From contig DAOLIQ010000002.1 in assembly GCA_035328465.1 (NCBI GenBank), forward strand, positions 20,908 through 84,907: a stretch of 64,000 bases of DNA, given 5' to 3'. The DNA is from JADJEI01 sp035328465. GTDB taxonomy: Bacteria; Bacteroidota; Ignavibacteria; Ignavibacteriales; Ignavibacteriaceae. The position numbers and the translations under genes are program-made. A model generated the notes under the pieces. It worked only from the letters and a program-made list of their open reading frames with translations, did no database searches and was not told the DNA's origin. Positions 1 through 8,578 of the stretch are shown piece after piece (positions within the stretch are counted from its first letter, which is position 1; every line of letters starts with the position of its first letter).

Positions 1-1524
1 ATCACCCACCTAAAAATTCCTTCTTTAATTTTAATGGAAAATGCTGCCTTAGAAATTTTCCATTTTATTATGAATGCAAATTTTCATTTCGGTATTCATC
101 CTTCTGTTGGAATAATCTGCGGCAAAGGAAATAACGGTGGTGATGGTTGCGCTGTTGCAAGACAGCTGTCCAACGCAGGCTTTAATGTAAAGGTGTTACA
201 TACCCATTTAGCCGATCAAATGAGTGCTGATTGTAGAACCAATTTCCAAATTTTACAAAATCTAAAATCAATCAATAAAAATATATCAATAAAAAAAATC
301 AATTCTGTTAAAGATGTTCAATCAATTAGAAATTCCGATCTTATAATTGATGCAGTATTCGGCAGCGGATTTTCGGGGGATCTAAAAGATCCTTACGATA
401 AAATTATTCGCAGGCTAAACGATTTAAAATCCATAAAAATAGCAATTGATATTCCGTCTGGACTAAACTCTGATAACGGATTTACAAAGCTCGCTTTTAA
501 GTCTGATTTTACAATAACTTTAGGTGAACTCAAACAGGGGTTGTTTTTTAATTTTGGTCCGCTATATTGCGGGGAAGTAATAAAAGGTAACATCGGCGTA
601 AGTGAAAAAATTTTTGACAGCATTATTCCTGCTGCTTACTTAATTGAACCTGAAGATGCACTTCAATCCTTACCAGTCAAAATTAAAAATTTAAATAAAT
701 ACACTGCAGGCAAAGTGCTGACTATCGCTGGGTCTGGAGGATTACCCGGTGCTGCCTCATTAACAGCAAGAGTAGTATTAAAAGCAGGGGCAGGTGCAAG
801 TATTCTTGCTTTCCCCAAATCTGTTAGAAATCTTATTCACAAAAAGCTTTCAGAAGTTGTTGTTCAAATTTATGAAGACGATCGAAGTGAAAATTTTATT
901 GAATCAGCAATCGAGGAATTAGAGGCTAAACTAAATTGGGCTGATGTGGTGGCAATTGGTCCCGGGCTTGGCAGAAGTGAAACTACTCAGGCTGCTATTC
1001 TAAAATTCCTCAAACGAAAAAGAAAATATTTATTAGTTATCGATGCTGATGCAATTTATGCTTTGAGCAATAACAAATACAAATTACTTAACCTGAGAAA
1101 TTCTATACTTACGCCTCACCATGGTGAGTTTTCTAATTTATTAGGCATAAGTGTTTCAGAACTGCAGAAAAACATTTTTAATTATGGCAGGAATTTTTCA
1201 AGATCGACTAAATCAATTCTTGTATTGAAAGGTTCACCAACAATCATATTTATTCCATCAGGTGAAGTATTCATTAACACTGTTGGAAATCCTGGATTGG
1301 CAAAATTTGGAAGCGGTGATGTTCTTACAGGAATGATAGCAGGAATTTTAGCACAGCATAAAAATACCGAGAAAGCTGCAATTGCGGCAGTTTATTTACA
1401 CAGTTTAGCTGCTGATATATTAAAGTCAGTGATTACTGAGTACTCTTATAGTGCCGAAGATTTAATAAAGTCAATACCAAAAGCGATAGTGTTCTTAAGG
1501 AAATCTCTTGAAATCATTAACTGA
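1..1524 (+). CDS. nnrDE: Bifunctional NAD(P)H-hydrate epimerase / ADP-dependent NAD(P)H-hydrate dehydratase, 5'-truncated
   Basis: Repairs damaged (hydrated) NADH and NADPH in the cytosol. The reading frame is open from base 1, and the residues before the first ATG (position 34) read IPSLIL followed by MENA, which matches the conserved epimerase N-terminus in which MENA is internal. The true start is therefore upstream of the window. Counting from that ATG, the epimerase domain shows GKGNNGGDG at residues 30-38 and IDIPSGLNSDNG near 138. The C-terminal dehydratase domain starts near residue 210 and shows AGSGG, GPGLGRSE, a DADA stretch, LTPHHGEF and the catalytic-type GSGDVLTG. Both halves look intact. 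The stop overlaps the following VanZ-like gene by 17 bases, suggesting co-translation. Seen: motifs and open frame. Known: this two-domain fusion is common in bacteria. Confidence 0.93.
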   Translation: MTHLKIPSLILMENAALEIFHFIMNANFHFGIHPSVGIICGKGNNGGDGCAVARQLSNAGFNVKVLHTHLADQMSADCRTNFQILQNLKSINKNISIKKINSVKDVQSIRNSDLIIDAVFGSGFSGDLKDPYDKIIRRLNDLKSIKIAIDIPSGLNSDNGFTKLAFKSDFTITLGELKQGLFFNFGPLYCGEVIKGNIGVSEKIFDSIIPAAYLIEPEDALQSLPVKIKNLNKYTAGKVLTIAGSGGLPGAASLTARVVLKAGAGASILAFPKSVRNLIHKKLSEVVVQIYEDDRSENFIESAIEELEAKLNWADVVAIGPGLGRSETTQAAILKFLKRKRKYLLVIDADAIYALSNNKYKLLNLRNSILTPHHGEFSNLLGISVSELQKNIFNYGRNFSRSTKSILVLKGSPTIIFIPSGEVFINTVGNPGLAKFGSGDVLTGMIAGILAQHKNTEKAAIAAVYLHSLAADILKSVITEYSYSAEDLIKSIPKAIVFLRKSLEIIN

Positions 1525-1924
1525 GAAGAATAAAAAATCAGTCGTTTATACTTCACTAATTATTTATTGGATAATACTTCTTAGTGCTACTTCTATTCCA
1601 GCAGATTCAGTTCCAACCACAGGTGTTAGTGATAAGATTGAACATTTTTTAGCATACTTCATCCTTTCAATTTTATTAGCAAGCACACTTTTCTTCCAAA
1701 ATAAATTTACTATCCTTAAAAAATATTATTTGCTAAGCACATTAATTATTGCCTCAGTTTACGGTGCGATAGATGAATTGCATCAACTACTGGTTCCGGG
1801 AAGAAGTTGTGAATTACTTGATTGGTTATCAGATATCGGGGGAGTGATGCTCGGAATAATTTTTGTTAGAACTATATTAAAAAAATTTTTGATGAATTAT
1901 TCTGATTCAAGGAACCTTTCGTAA
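1508..1924 (+). CDS. VanZ-like family membrane protein
   Basis: A 138-residue integral membrane protein with about four hydrophobic segments (near residues 15-32, 45-63, 72-88 and 108-125). The family hallmarks are DKIEHFLAYFILS in the first half and the acidic/histidine cluster IDELHQLLVPGR followed by DWLSDIGG in the second. VanZ relatives are linked to glycopeptide tolerance in enterococci, but most members, including this type, have no proven activity. The start is a TTG at 1508 with AAGG just upstream, inside the end of the previous gene, so translation is probably coupled. It is annotated from family motifs only; no substrate can be inferred. Confidence 0.85.
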   Translation: MKSLTEKNKKSVVYTSLIIYWIILLSATSIPADSVPTTGVSDKIEHFLAYFILSILLASTLFFQNKFTILKKYYLLSTLIIASVYGAIDELHQLLVPGRSCELLDWLSDIGGVMLGIIFVRTILKKFLMNYSDSRNLS

Positions 1925-1993
1925 AAAATATTGTTCAAGATCGAAACAAATAATAGTTGATTTGAACAGTAAATTAATTGAAGAGGTTCAATT

Positions 1994-2665
1994 ATGACAT
2001 ATATAAAATCACCTAAAGCGGATTTACGATCAAAATATTTGAAGTACCTTCAAATCTCATTTATTGTTTCGCTTCTGCTTTTGATAGCTGCGTTTAAATA
2101 TTTTCCTGAAGTAAATATGCGTAAACGTGCTCCAAATAATTCTCAGGAATTATTCATTGTCGAAAATATTCAGCAAACGACACAAGAAACCAAACTGCCA
2201 CCTCCCGAAAAATCACCCATTTTAATTGAAACAATACCTGATGAACTTCTCGAAGATATTGAGATTAATTCAACTGAAATTAATTTGAACTTACAATTAA
2301 ATTCACAACCCCCACCAGTATCGGATAAACACAGAGCGATTGAGGAGGAAGCGGATTATATTTTTGAGTTTGTTGAGCAGTTACCTGAACCAATTGGTGG
2401 AATAGCGGCTATCCAAGATCGAGTAGTCTATCCTGAATTAGCTATTCGTGCTGGCATTGAAGGTAAGGTGGTAGTAATTACACAAATTGATGAATTTGGA
2501 AATATAATGAGTGCACAAATCCTCAAAAGTCTTGGAGCCGGTTGTGATGAAGCAGCGCTTACGGCTGTTTTGAACACCAAGTTTTTACCCGGAAAACAGA
2601 GAGGTAAAGCTGTTAAGGTTGAAATGAAAATCCCGGTGATTTTTAAACTTCAGTCCGTAAATTGA
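1994..2665 (+). CDS. TonB family energy transducer, first of a tandem pair
   Basis: Periplasm-spanning transducer that passes inner-membrane proton-motive energy to outer-membrane receptors. A short cytoplasmic N-terminus is followed by one membrane anchor (about residues 15-33), a proline/acidic linker (57-125) and a C-terminal TonB domain (about 130-223) carrying PEPIGG, the typical YPELA, an EGKV turn and a DEAAL helix. The neighbouring gene at 2791 is clearly a paralog, with the same domain order and nearly the same C-terminal half. Its linker has fewer prolines than the second copy. No exbB, exbD or receptor gene lies nearby, so its partners are encoded elsewhere. A separate intergenic region of 125 bases precedes copy two. 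Confidence 0.9.
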   Translation: MTYIKSPKADLRSKYLKYLQISFIVSLLLLIAAFKYFPEVNMRKRAPNNSQELFIVENIQQTTQETKLPPPEKSPILIETIPDELLEDIEINSTEINLNLQLNSQPPPVSDKHRAIEEEADYIFEFVEQLPEPIGGIAAIQDRVVYPELAIRAGIEGKVVVITQIDEFGNIMSAQILKSLGAGCDEAALTAVLNTKFLPGKQRGKAVKVEMKIPVIFKLQSVN

Positions 2666-2724
2666 TTTTTATATCAATTTTGGGAACAAAGTAAAAAATA
2701 TTTTGTTAAAAGAATAAAAAGTTG

Positions 2725-2755
2725 TTTGACATGAGTAAGATGATTTCTTAACTTG
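2725..2755 (+). promoter_or_regulatory. Candidate Bacteroidota-type promoter of the second TonB gene
   Basis: TTTG at 2725-2728 and TAACTTG at 2749-2755 are separated by 20 bases, close to the TTTG / TAnnTTTG arrangement known for the primary sigma factor of Bacteroidota. It lies 36 bases before the ATG at 2791 and implies that copy two can be transcribed independently of copy one. Pattern match only. Confidence 0.4.
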
Positions 2756-2790
2756 AACTACTAATTTTAAGCCTTTAAGGAGATTTAACA

Positions 2791-3450
2791 ATGGCATTGA
2801 AAAAATATTTCAAAGCAGATTTAAGAGCAAAGTACTCAAGATATTTTGAAATATCACTGATTGCTTCGCTTGCTTTATTAATTTTTGCCTTTAAGTTTTT
2901 TCCCAAATTTGATGGAAAAGAAATAAAAGTTGATGGGCCGCAAGAATTATTTACAGTTGAAGATATTCAACAAACTAAGCAGGAGAATAGGCCTCCCCCT
3001 CCTCCCAAACCACCTATCCCGATTGAAGCACCGTCTGATGAAGTACTTGAAGATATTGATATAGGTAGTACAGATATTGATATTAATGCTAATGTAGAAG
3101 CTCCCCCTCCGCCTCCAAAAGAAGAAAAGAGAGTTGTAGAGGAAGAGCCAACATACTTTGTCGCAGTTGAAGAAATGCCGGAACCGATCGGCGGAATTTC
3201 TGCCATCCAGAGTAAAATTGTTTATCCTGAAATTGCAAAACGAGCAGGAGTAGAAGGGAAAGTGTACGTTCTCGCTTTTGTAGATGAGAATGGTAATGTA
3301 ACCGATGCAAAAATTATTAAAGGACTTGGGGCAGGCTGTGATGAAGCAGCTCTTGATGCTGTTAGGAAAACTAAATTTAAACCTGGTAAGCAAAGAGGAA
3401 AGCCAGTAAAGGTACAGGTTTCAATCCCGATTGTGTTTAGGCTTCAATAG
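2791..3450 (+). CDS. TonB family energy transducer, second of a tandem pair
   Basis: A 219-residue paralog of the preceding protein. The N-terminal cytoplasmic stretch FKADLRAKYSRYFE leads into one membrane helix (about residues 20-35), then a linker with two poly-proline clusters (PPPPPKPP near 67-74 and PPPPPK near 105-110), then PEPIGG and a complete TonB C-terminal domain with YPEIAKRAGVEGKV and GCDEAAL. The strong proline clusters make it the more TonB-like of the two. An AAGGAG Shine-Dalgarno sequence precedes the ATG, and a textbook terminator follows the stop. The tandem arrangement suggests that the copies serve different receptor sets or conditions, but nothing in the sequence assigns a substrate. 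Confidence 0.93.
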   Translation: MALKKYFKADLRAKYSRYFEISLIASLALLIFAFKFFPKFDGKEIKVDGPQELFTVEDIQQTKQENRPPPPPKPPIPIEAPSDEVLEDIDIGSTDIDINANVEAPPPPPKEEKRVVEEEPTYFVAVEEMPEPIGGISAIQSKIVYPEIAKRAGVEGKVYVLAFVDENGNVTDAKIIKGLGAGCDEAALDAVRKTKFKPGKQRGKPVKVQVSIPIVFRLQ

Positions 3451-3455
3451 TTTTT

Positions 3456-3482
3456 AAGGCGTCCACGAGACGCCTTTTTTAT
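3456..3482 (+). terminator. Rho-independent terminator after the TonB pair
   Basis: Perfect 8-bp stem AAGGCGTC (3456-3463) / GACGCCTT (3469-3476) with a 5-base loop, running into a T tract at 3475-3480. It begins six bases after the stop codon of the second TonB gene. Confidence 0.9.
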
Positions 3483-3668
3483 TTGTGATTTTTTATAAAG
3501 CACAACGATGAGGATTGTGATTCTGTCTTTGTATAGATTGGTAATTTATTTAATTTTAGACCAATCAAATTTCCAATTAATCATTTAACCGCCTGAAAAA
3601 TTATTTTCAATGGTTCTTTCAAAATTTAACTATTCGATGATAAAATTCTCATTCATGCTGCAATAAAA

Positions 3669-4682
3669 ATGAAAAAGTTTTTTATCACATTTTCTATGTC
3701 CACGCTTTTGCTGCTTCAGTTGTTCTTCTTGTATTTTATAAAGTATTCAACCCTTCAACTGCCACTTAGTCATTTTACATTTTTAACTATCGGTAATTTC
3801 ATAAATCTATTCAGTACTTTGTTACTAGTTACAGGATTCATAGTTTTTGTTTATTCCGGTACTAAGAAGGAATCTGAGCAATTTCTTTATTCATTTACCA
3901 TCATTCTGATATTCTTACTTTCGTTGGCTGCATTTTCGACCCAGATAAAAATTCCTTTTAATGATGTTTATTTATTGACTCAAACATTGGATAAAATCAT
4001 AATAGCCGCATTGTTTGCATTCTACCAGTTTTTTTTATTTTATTTTGGAATGTTTCTCTGGATGAAGATTATCGGAAGGAAAGAATTAGTTGCTGTGTAT
4101 AGTTTATTTAATACAGGTGTTATATCAATTATCATAATAATCATTGGGTTTATATATGTATCAACTTTCACACAGGCTAAAATAAATTTATCAGAAGGTC
4201 AAAATAAAAAGCATAGAATTGGGGTGGTGTTAGGTGCAGCCGTCTGGTCAGATAACCAACCCAGCCCGAGTCTAAAGGCACGAGTGGATAAAGCAATACA
4301 ATTGTTTAGTGACAAAAAGATTGATCTGATTCAGTTAACAGGCAGCAACGCTCCCGGTGAATTAAGCGAGGCTGATGTTGCGTTCGATTATATTACCGAA
4401 AATGGGATCAACCCTAAATTTATATGGAAAGAAAATCGAACCACTTCGACACTTGAGCAGATAAAGTTTATTAGAAGTGAAATACTTACCAGGAAGGATG
4501 TGGAAGAAATTACGATTATTTCTGATACATATCATCTGCCAAGAGTGATGGAGATAGCTAACTTCTTTAAATTGAAAGTCAATGTTGTCGCCTCTGATAT
4601 TGAATTTAAGTTTGAAAGTAAAGCTCAGAATCAAATCAGAGAGACAATTGCAATAATAATTTTCTGGCTGTTTGGTTTGTAA
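3669..4682 (+). CDS. YdcF/SanA-type DUF218 protein with N-terminal membrane region
   Basis: A 337-residue protein with five predicted membrane helices in the first half (about residues 5-25, 38-60, 72-92, 107-130, 143-165) followed by a DUF218 domain from about 180 to the end. Domain signatures are IGVVLGAAVW, the SPSLKARVDKAIQLF helix, LTGSNAPGELSEAD and a late ISDTYHLPR segment. DUF218 proteins such as SanA, ElyC and YdcF act in envelope integrity or lipid-carrier recycling, but the exact reaction is not settled. Its stop overlaps the extended reading frame of nusB, but nusB itself starts 28 bases later. Function beyond the family is unknown. Confidence 0.82.
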   Translation: MKKFFITFSMSTLLLLQLFFLYFIKYSTLQLPLSHFTFLTIGNFINLFSTLLLVTGFIVFVYSGTKKESEQFLYSFTIILIFLLSLAAFSTQIKIPFNDVYLLTQTLDKIIIAALFAFYQFFLFYFGMFLWMKIIGRKELVAVYSLFNTGVISIIIIIIGFIYVSTFTQAKINLSEGQNKKHRIGVVLGAAVWSDNQPSPSLKARVDKAIQLFSDKKIDLIQLTGSNAPGELSEADVAFDYITENGINPKFIWKENRTTSTLEQIKFIRSEILTRKDVEEITIISDTYHLPRVMEIANFFKLKVNVVASDIEFKFESKAQNQIRETIAIIIFWLFGL

Positions 4683-4710
4683 AAGTTCGTTCATAAAATC
4701 AAAAAATAAA

Positions 4711-5199
4711 ATGAATAAAATATCTAAGAGAAGATTTATCAGGGAAAAAGTATTACAGATATTGTATGCTTATGAATTAAATAATCAATCACTTAGTGAA
4801 ACAATGAATCTGATTTTAAAAGAAATTAAAGATAAGAAGGAAAGGGAATTTGCAGAATTACTCGCTTCACGTGTAATAACGAATAAAGCTGAAATAGATA
4901 AAAAAATTAGTCTTTGTGTTGATAATTGGGAAATGAGCCGCGTTGCTCTCATTGACAAATTACTTCTGCGAATGGGGCTGTGTGAAATTCTATATTTCCC
5001 GGATATACCGCCAAAAGTCTCTATTAATGAAACTATCGAAATCGCAAAAGCGTTCAGCACTGCTGGAAGCGGGAAGTTTATCAATGGAATACTTGATGCA
5101 ATTTTATCTGATTTGAAATCTCATGATATTTTGCAAAAAGAAGGAAGGGGTTTAGTAGAGGAATCGATTAAAGATCACCGAAAAAAAAATAATCAATGA
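4711..5199 (+). CDS. nusB: Transcription antitermination factor NusB
   Basis: RNA-binding protein that joins NusE/S10 on boxA RNA to prevent premature termination, mainly in rRNA operons. The start is set at the ATG at 4711, because the protein from there (MNKISKRRFIREKVLQILYAYE) matches the normal NusB N-terminus; an upstream in-frame start at 4672 would add 13 unlikely residues. The all-helical fold is visible, with LIDKLLLRMGLCEILYF and the conserved PPKVSINETIEIAKAFST segment. A charged C-terminal tail of about 25 residues follows the domain. The stop overlaps the next gene in an ATGA arrangement. Confidence 0.93.
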   Translation: MNKISKRRFIREKVLQILYAYELNNQSLSETMNLILKEIKDKKEREFAELLASRVITNKAEIDKKISLCVDNWEMSRVALIDKLLLRMGLCEILYFPDIPPKVSINETIEIAKAFSTAGSGKFINGILDAILSDLKSHDILQKEGRGLVEESIKDHRKKNNQ

Positions 5200-6395
5200 A
5201 AGAACGAAGTAAGATTTTTGTATGGTCGCTCTTTGATTTTGCCAATACTTCTTTTTCCATCGTTGTTGTCACTTTTCTTTATGCGGTTTACTTTAAGAAG
5301 ACAGTAGCACAAGGATTACCAATTGGTGATCTTTACTGGAGTGTTGGAACAAGCTTGTCAATGATCATTACTGCCTTTATTGCTCCTGTGCTCGGTGCTA
5401 TTGCTGACTACTCAGCAGGTAAAAAAAGATTTCTTCTCTTCTTTACCATTCTTTGTATTTTTAGCACTTCATTGCTCTACTTTGTTGATGAAGGACAAGT
5501 TTTTTGGGGGGTGCTAATTTTTGTTTTAGCGAATGTCGGTTTTGAAGCAGGTCTGGTTTTTTATGACGCCTTTCTGCCGGAAATAACCTCACCAAAAAAT
5601 TATGGACGGGTCAGCGGTTACGGTTTTGGGATGGGGTACCTTGGATCTCTGGTAACTCTTGCTATTGTTTATCCTTTTATTCAAAGTGGAAATATTACAA
5701 CGACTTTTCCTGTATCGGCAGCTTTTTTCCTGCTCTTTTCTTTACCCTTATTTCTTTTTCTCAAAGATTCCAGGGTTGAAGTTCAGAATAAACAATCTTA
5801 TTTGAAGATTGGCATCTCGAGAGTATGGACTACGATTACTCACCTGAAAAATTATAAAAATCTTGCAATGTTCCTGCTTGCTTATTTTTTTTATATCGAA
5901 GGTGTTAACACTGTAATTTTTTTCTCAGGGAATTATGCAAGTACAACACTCGGATTCTCTAATTCTGAACTACTGATTTTTTTCCTGACAGTTCAGACTA
6001 CTGCTATCGTCGGCTCGGTTATTTTTGGAATTCTGGCGGACTCAATCGGACAAAAAAAGGTTATTGTGATTTCACTGCTAATGTGGCTGGCAACTGTATT
6101 GCTTGCATTTATTATCGAAGATAAAGGTGGGTTTTATATTGTTGGATTAATTGCCGGAAGTGCGATGGGTTCAAGTCAGTCAGCTTCGCGGAGTTTAATG
6201 TCTAAGCTGACTCCCCCCGATCGGAAAACCGAGTTTTTTGGATTTTATTCTTTCTTCGGGAAAAGTTCAGCGGTGATCGGACCGCTGGTATTTGGATTAG
6301 TAAGTTTCCTTTCGGGCAATCAACGACTAGCGATTATCTCGATTGGAGTTTTTTTCCTTTTGGGACTTCTGATTCTATCTAAAGTAAAAGAATAA
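5196..6395 (+). CDS. UMF1-family MFS transporter (Atg22-like)
   Basis: A 399-residue, twelve-helix transporter of the UMF1 group of the major facilitator superfamily. The N-terminus WSLFDFANTSFSIVVVTFLY is the family fingerprint. Further landmarks are the ADYSAGKKRFLLF loop between helices 2 and 3, and GILADSIGQKKVI at the equivalent position of the second half. The group includes fungal Atg22 vacuolar amino-acid effluxers; bacterial substrates are unproven. It is translationally coupled to nusB (4-base overlap) and converges with the CDF gene on the other strand, with only eight bases between them and no visible terminator. Confidence 0.88.
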   Translation: MKERSKIFVWSLFDFANTSFSIVVVTFLYAVYFKKTVAQGLPIGDLYWSVGTSLSMIITAFIAPVLGAIADYSAGKKRFLLFFTILCIFSTSLLYFVDEGQVFWGVLIFVLANVGFEAGLVFYDAFLPEITSPKNYGRVSGYGFGMGYLGSLVTLAIVYPFIQSGNITTTFPVSAAFFLLFSLPLFLFLKDSRVEVQNKQSYLKIGISRVWTTITHLKNYKNLAMFLLAYFFYIEGVNTVIFFSGNYASTTLGFSNSELLIFFLTVQTTAIVGSVIFGILADSIGQKKVIVISLLMWLATVLLAFIIEDKGGFYIVGLIAGSAMGSSQSASRSLMSKLTPPDRKTEFFGFYSFFGKSSAVIGPLVFGLVSFLSGNQRLAIISIGVFFLLGLLILSKVKE

Positions 6396-6403
6396 TAGAC
6401 ATC

Positions 6404-7393
6404 CTAACTTTTTATAAGATAAATCGGTCTTCCAATTAATTTGCTTTTATTCCACTCGAGAGTTTCTGTTTGTTTCATCTCTCTTTTATCACATTGTTCG
6501 TACATACAAAATTTGCAAAGTGCAGGGAGGCAGTAATCAAAGTGAATTTTTAGTTGCAGTCTTGGAAATTTCTTCAGCAGTAATTCTTCAATTTCATTTT
6601 CTTCGGTATGTGATTCTCTGATAGAAAAATAATAAGGCATAATCAAATGAAAATCTAAAAATATTTTATCGCCCGAAATCCAAAAACGCAACTCGTGAAT
6701 ATCAATCCAATAAACTTTTTTAATTCTAATAAGCTCATCCGAAATTTCTTCAAGCATCTTAATATCCATCTCATTCATTAACCCACCCACAGATTCTCTC
6801 ATAAGTTTGAAACCTGTAAACAAGATATTCAATGCAACCCCAATAGCAAAAATAGGATCGAGCATTGTGTAGTTGGTTATCATCACTAAAATAATTCCAA
6901 CTAATACCCCGATGCTCGTAAATGAATCAGTCAGAACATGCTTCCCATCTGCAACAAGTGTGAGTGAATTTGTTTTTTTCCCCATCCTTATAAGATAATA
7001 CCCAAGTATAAAATTTATTATACCTGCCGCCGCAATCACAATTACACCTAAATCAAGACTCTTTAAAACCGATGGAATTAGAATAGCTTTTACGGATTCA
7101 AATATTATATAGAGGGCGGCGAATACAATTAAAAATCCTTCAATACCGGCGGAAAAGAATTCCACTTTGCCGTGGCCGTAAGGATGTGATTCATCAGGCG
7201 GCTTTGAGCTAAGTATTATGCTGTAGAGTGCAATTGATGTCGCTATTACGTGTACAACTGATTCGGCAGCATCAGAAAAAATCGCTTCGGATCCTGTAAT
7301 AAAATATGCGCCTGATTTAGCGATGAACATTCCAACACCCACCGATAGCGAAATGTATGCGGCTTTTTTTCTAAGTTTTATTTCTTCCTGCAT
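6404..7393 (-). CDS. Cation diffusion facilitator (CDF) metal efflux transporter with Cys-rich C-terminus
   Basis: Exports divalent metal ions by proton antiport at the inner membrane. Six membrane helices occupy about residues 12-200. Metal-site elements are D41/E44 on helix 2, HPYGHGKVE at 70-78 and ADGKHVLTDS with H152 and D156 on helix 5. The C-terminal cytoplasmic domain (205-288) is followed by a tail with C288, C293, C296 and C301 (spacing 4-2-4), which could bind a further metal ion. Helix 2 carries D41 and E44 rather than the common H/D-xxx-D pair, so the metal preference is unclear. It is separated by 25 bases from the aminotransferase gene upstream on the same strand. Confidence 0.9.
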   Translation of the reverse strand: MQEEIKLRKKAAYISLSVGVGMFIAKSGAYFITGSEAIFSDAAESVVHVIATSIALYSIILSSKPPDESHPYGHGKVEFFSAGIEGFLIVFAALYIIFESVKAILIPSVLKSLDLGVIVIAAAGIINFILGYYLIRMGKKTNSLTLVADGKHVLTDSFTSIGVLVGIILVMITNYTMLDPIFAIGVALNILFTGFKLMRESVGGLMNEMDIKMLEEISDELIRIKKVYWIDIHELRFWISGDKIFLDFHLIMPYYFSIRESHTEENEIEELLLKKFPRLQLKIHFDYCLPALCKFCMYEQCDKREMKQTETLEWNKSKLIGRPIYLIKS

Positions 7394-7418
7394 TATCTTC
7401 CCCGAATAAAAATTAATT

Positions 7419-8576
7419 CTATATTGATTTTAAGATTTTTGCTGCTTGAATTAATACCTCATCCTTTTTAGCAAAGCAAACACGGATGAGTTTTTGTGAA
7501 TTATATTTCGAATAAAATGGTTGAAGCGGGATAACAGCAACACCAATTTCTTTTGTGATCCATTCTGAAAAATCCATATCACTTTTATCTGAAATAAGCG
7601 AATAGTCGAGAAGTTGGAAATATGTACCACTCGCCGGTTTAGATTTGAATCGTGATCCGCTGATAGATTGTAAAAACAGATCTCGTTTCTTTTGATAAAA
7701 ATCATTCAAGCTTAAATAATTATTTTCATTCAGAAGAAATGTAGAGTAAGCATGCTGCACCGGGGTATTAACGGCAAAAACGATGAACTGATGTATCTTC
7801 CTGAATTCATTCGTCAAATCTTCAGGGGCGCAGCAATATCCAACTTTCCAACCTGTTGTGTGAAATGTTTTTCCGAATGATGAGATAACAAAGCTTCTTT
7901 TTTTTAATTCAGCCGAACTGCTAATACTAACGTGATTCATTCCATCAAAAGTAATGTGCTCATAAACTTCATCACTTATAATGAAAATATTCGTCCCATC
8001 AGTTATTTGCTCGAGCATTTTAATATCATCTTCGTTAATAATACTGCCGGTTGGATTGTGAGGCGAATTGATTATTATCGCTTTTGTTTTCCTGCTAATC
8101 TTTTTTCTTATATCACTCCAATTGATTTTGAATTCGCCGGCAGTCATTTCTGAATAAATTGGTACCCCGCCGTTTACAACTACCGCAGGCACATACGAAT
8201 CATAAGCCGGTTCGAAAATTATCACTTCATCACCGGAGTGAATGACCGCTGAGATAGCAGTATAAAGAGCTTGCGTTGCACCTGCAGTGATGGTTATTTC
8301 TGTTTCAAAATTATAATGTGCCTGATATTGTTTTAATATTTTATCTGAAATAATTTTTCTAAGTGAAGGTAATCCCGGCATTGGCGCATACTGGTTCATT
8401 CCCTCTTTCATAAATTTATGAACGAGTTCGATTAGTTCTTCGGAACAATTAAAATCAGGAAAACCCTGCGAAAGATTAATAGCTTTATATTCAGCCGCCA
8501 TCTTTGACATTATTGCAAAGATACTTATCCCGGTTGAGGGAAGTTTAGACTGAATAGAAATATTTTGCTTAATCAT
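7419..8576 (-). CDS. ybdL: Methionine aminotransferase (YbdL-type, PLP-dependent)
   Basis: Fold-type I aminotransferase that, in the E. coli homolog, converts methionine and aromatic amino acids to keto acids. The 385-residue protein follows the E. coli YbdL sequence along its whole length: INLSQGFPDFNC near the N-terminus, NQYAPMPGLPSLR, TAGATQALY, the NSPHNPTG segment, ISDEVYEHI and SSFGKTFHTTGWKVGY, where the lysine of SFGKT is the PLP Schiff-base residue. The C-terminal LIRVCFAKKDE carries the substrate-carboxylate arginine. It lies two bases from the Sel1-repeat gene upstream and reads in the same direction, so they are probably co-transcribed. The assignment to methionine rests on subfamily similarity. 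Confidence 0.88.
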   Translation of the reverse strand: MIKQNISIQSKLPSTGISIFAIMSKMAAEYKAINLSQGFPDFNCSEELIELVHKFMKEGMNQYAPMPGLPSLRKIISDKILKQYQAHYNFETEITITAGATQALYTAISAVIHSGDEVIIFEPAYDSYVPAVVVNGGVPIYSEMTAGEFKINWSDIRKKISRKTKAIIINSPHNPTGSIINEDDIKMLEQITDGTNIFIISDEVYEHITFDGMNHVSISSSAELKKRSFVISSFGKTFHTTGWKVGYCCAPEDLTNEFRKIHQFIVFAVNTPVQHAYSTFLLNENNYLSLNDFYQKKRDLFLQSISGSRFKSKPASGTYFQLLDYSLISDKSDMDFSEWITKEIGVAVIPLQPFYSKYNSQKLIRVCFAKKDEVLIQAAKILKSI

Positions 8577-8578
8577 AT

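Noticed and set aside
2947..3393. Long antisense frames opposite the second TonB gene
   Set aside because: They mirror the proline and acidic codons of the sense gene, are low-complexity, and have no ribosome sites or family motifs. The same applies to antisense frames over pyrG, secA, purL and the OPT gene.
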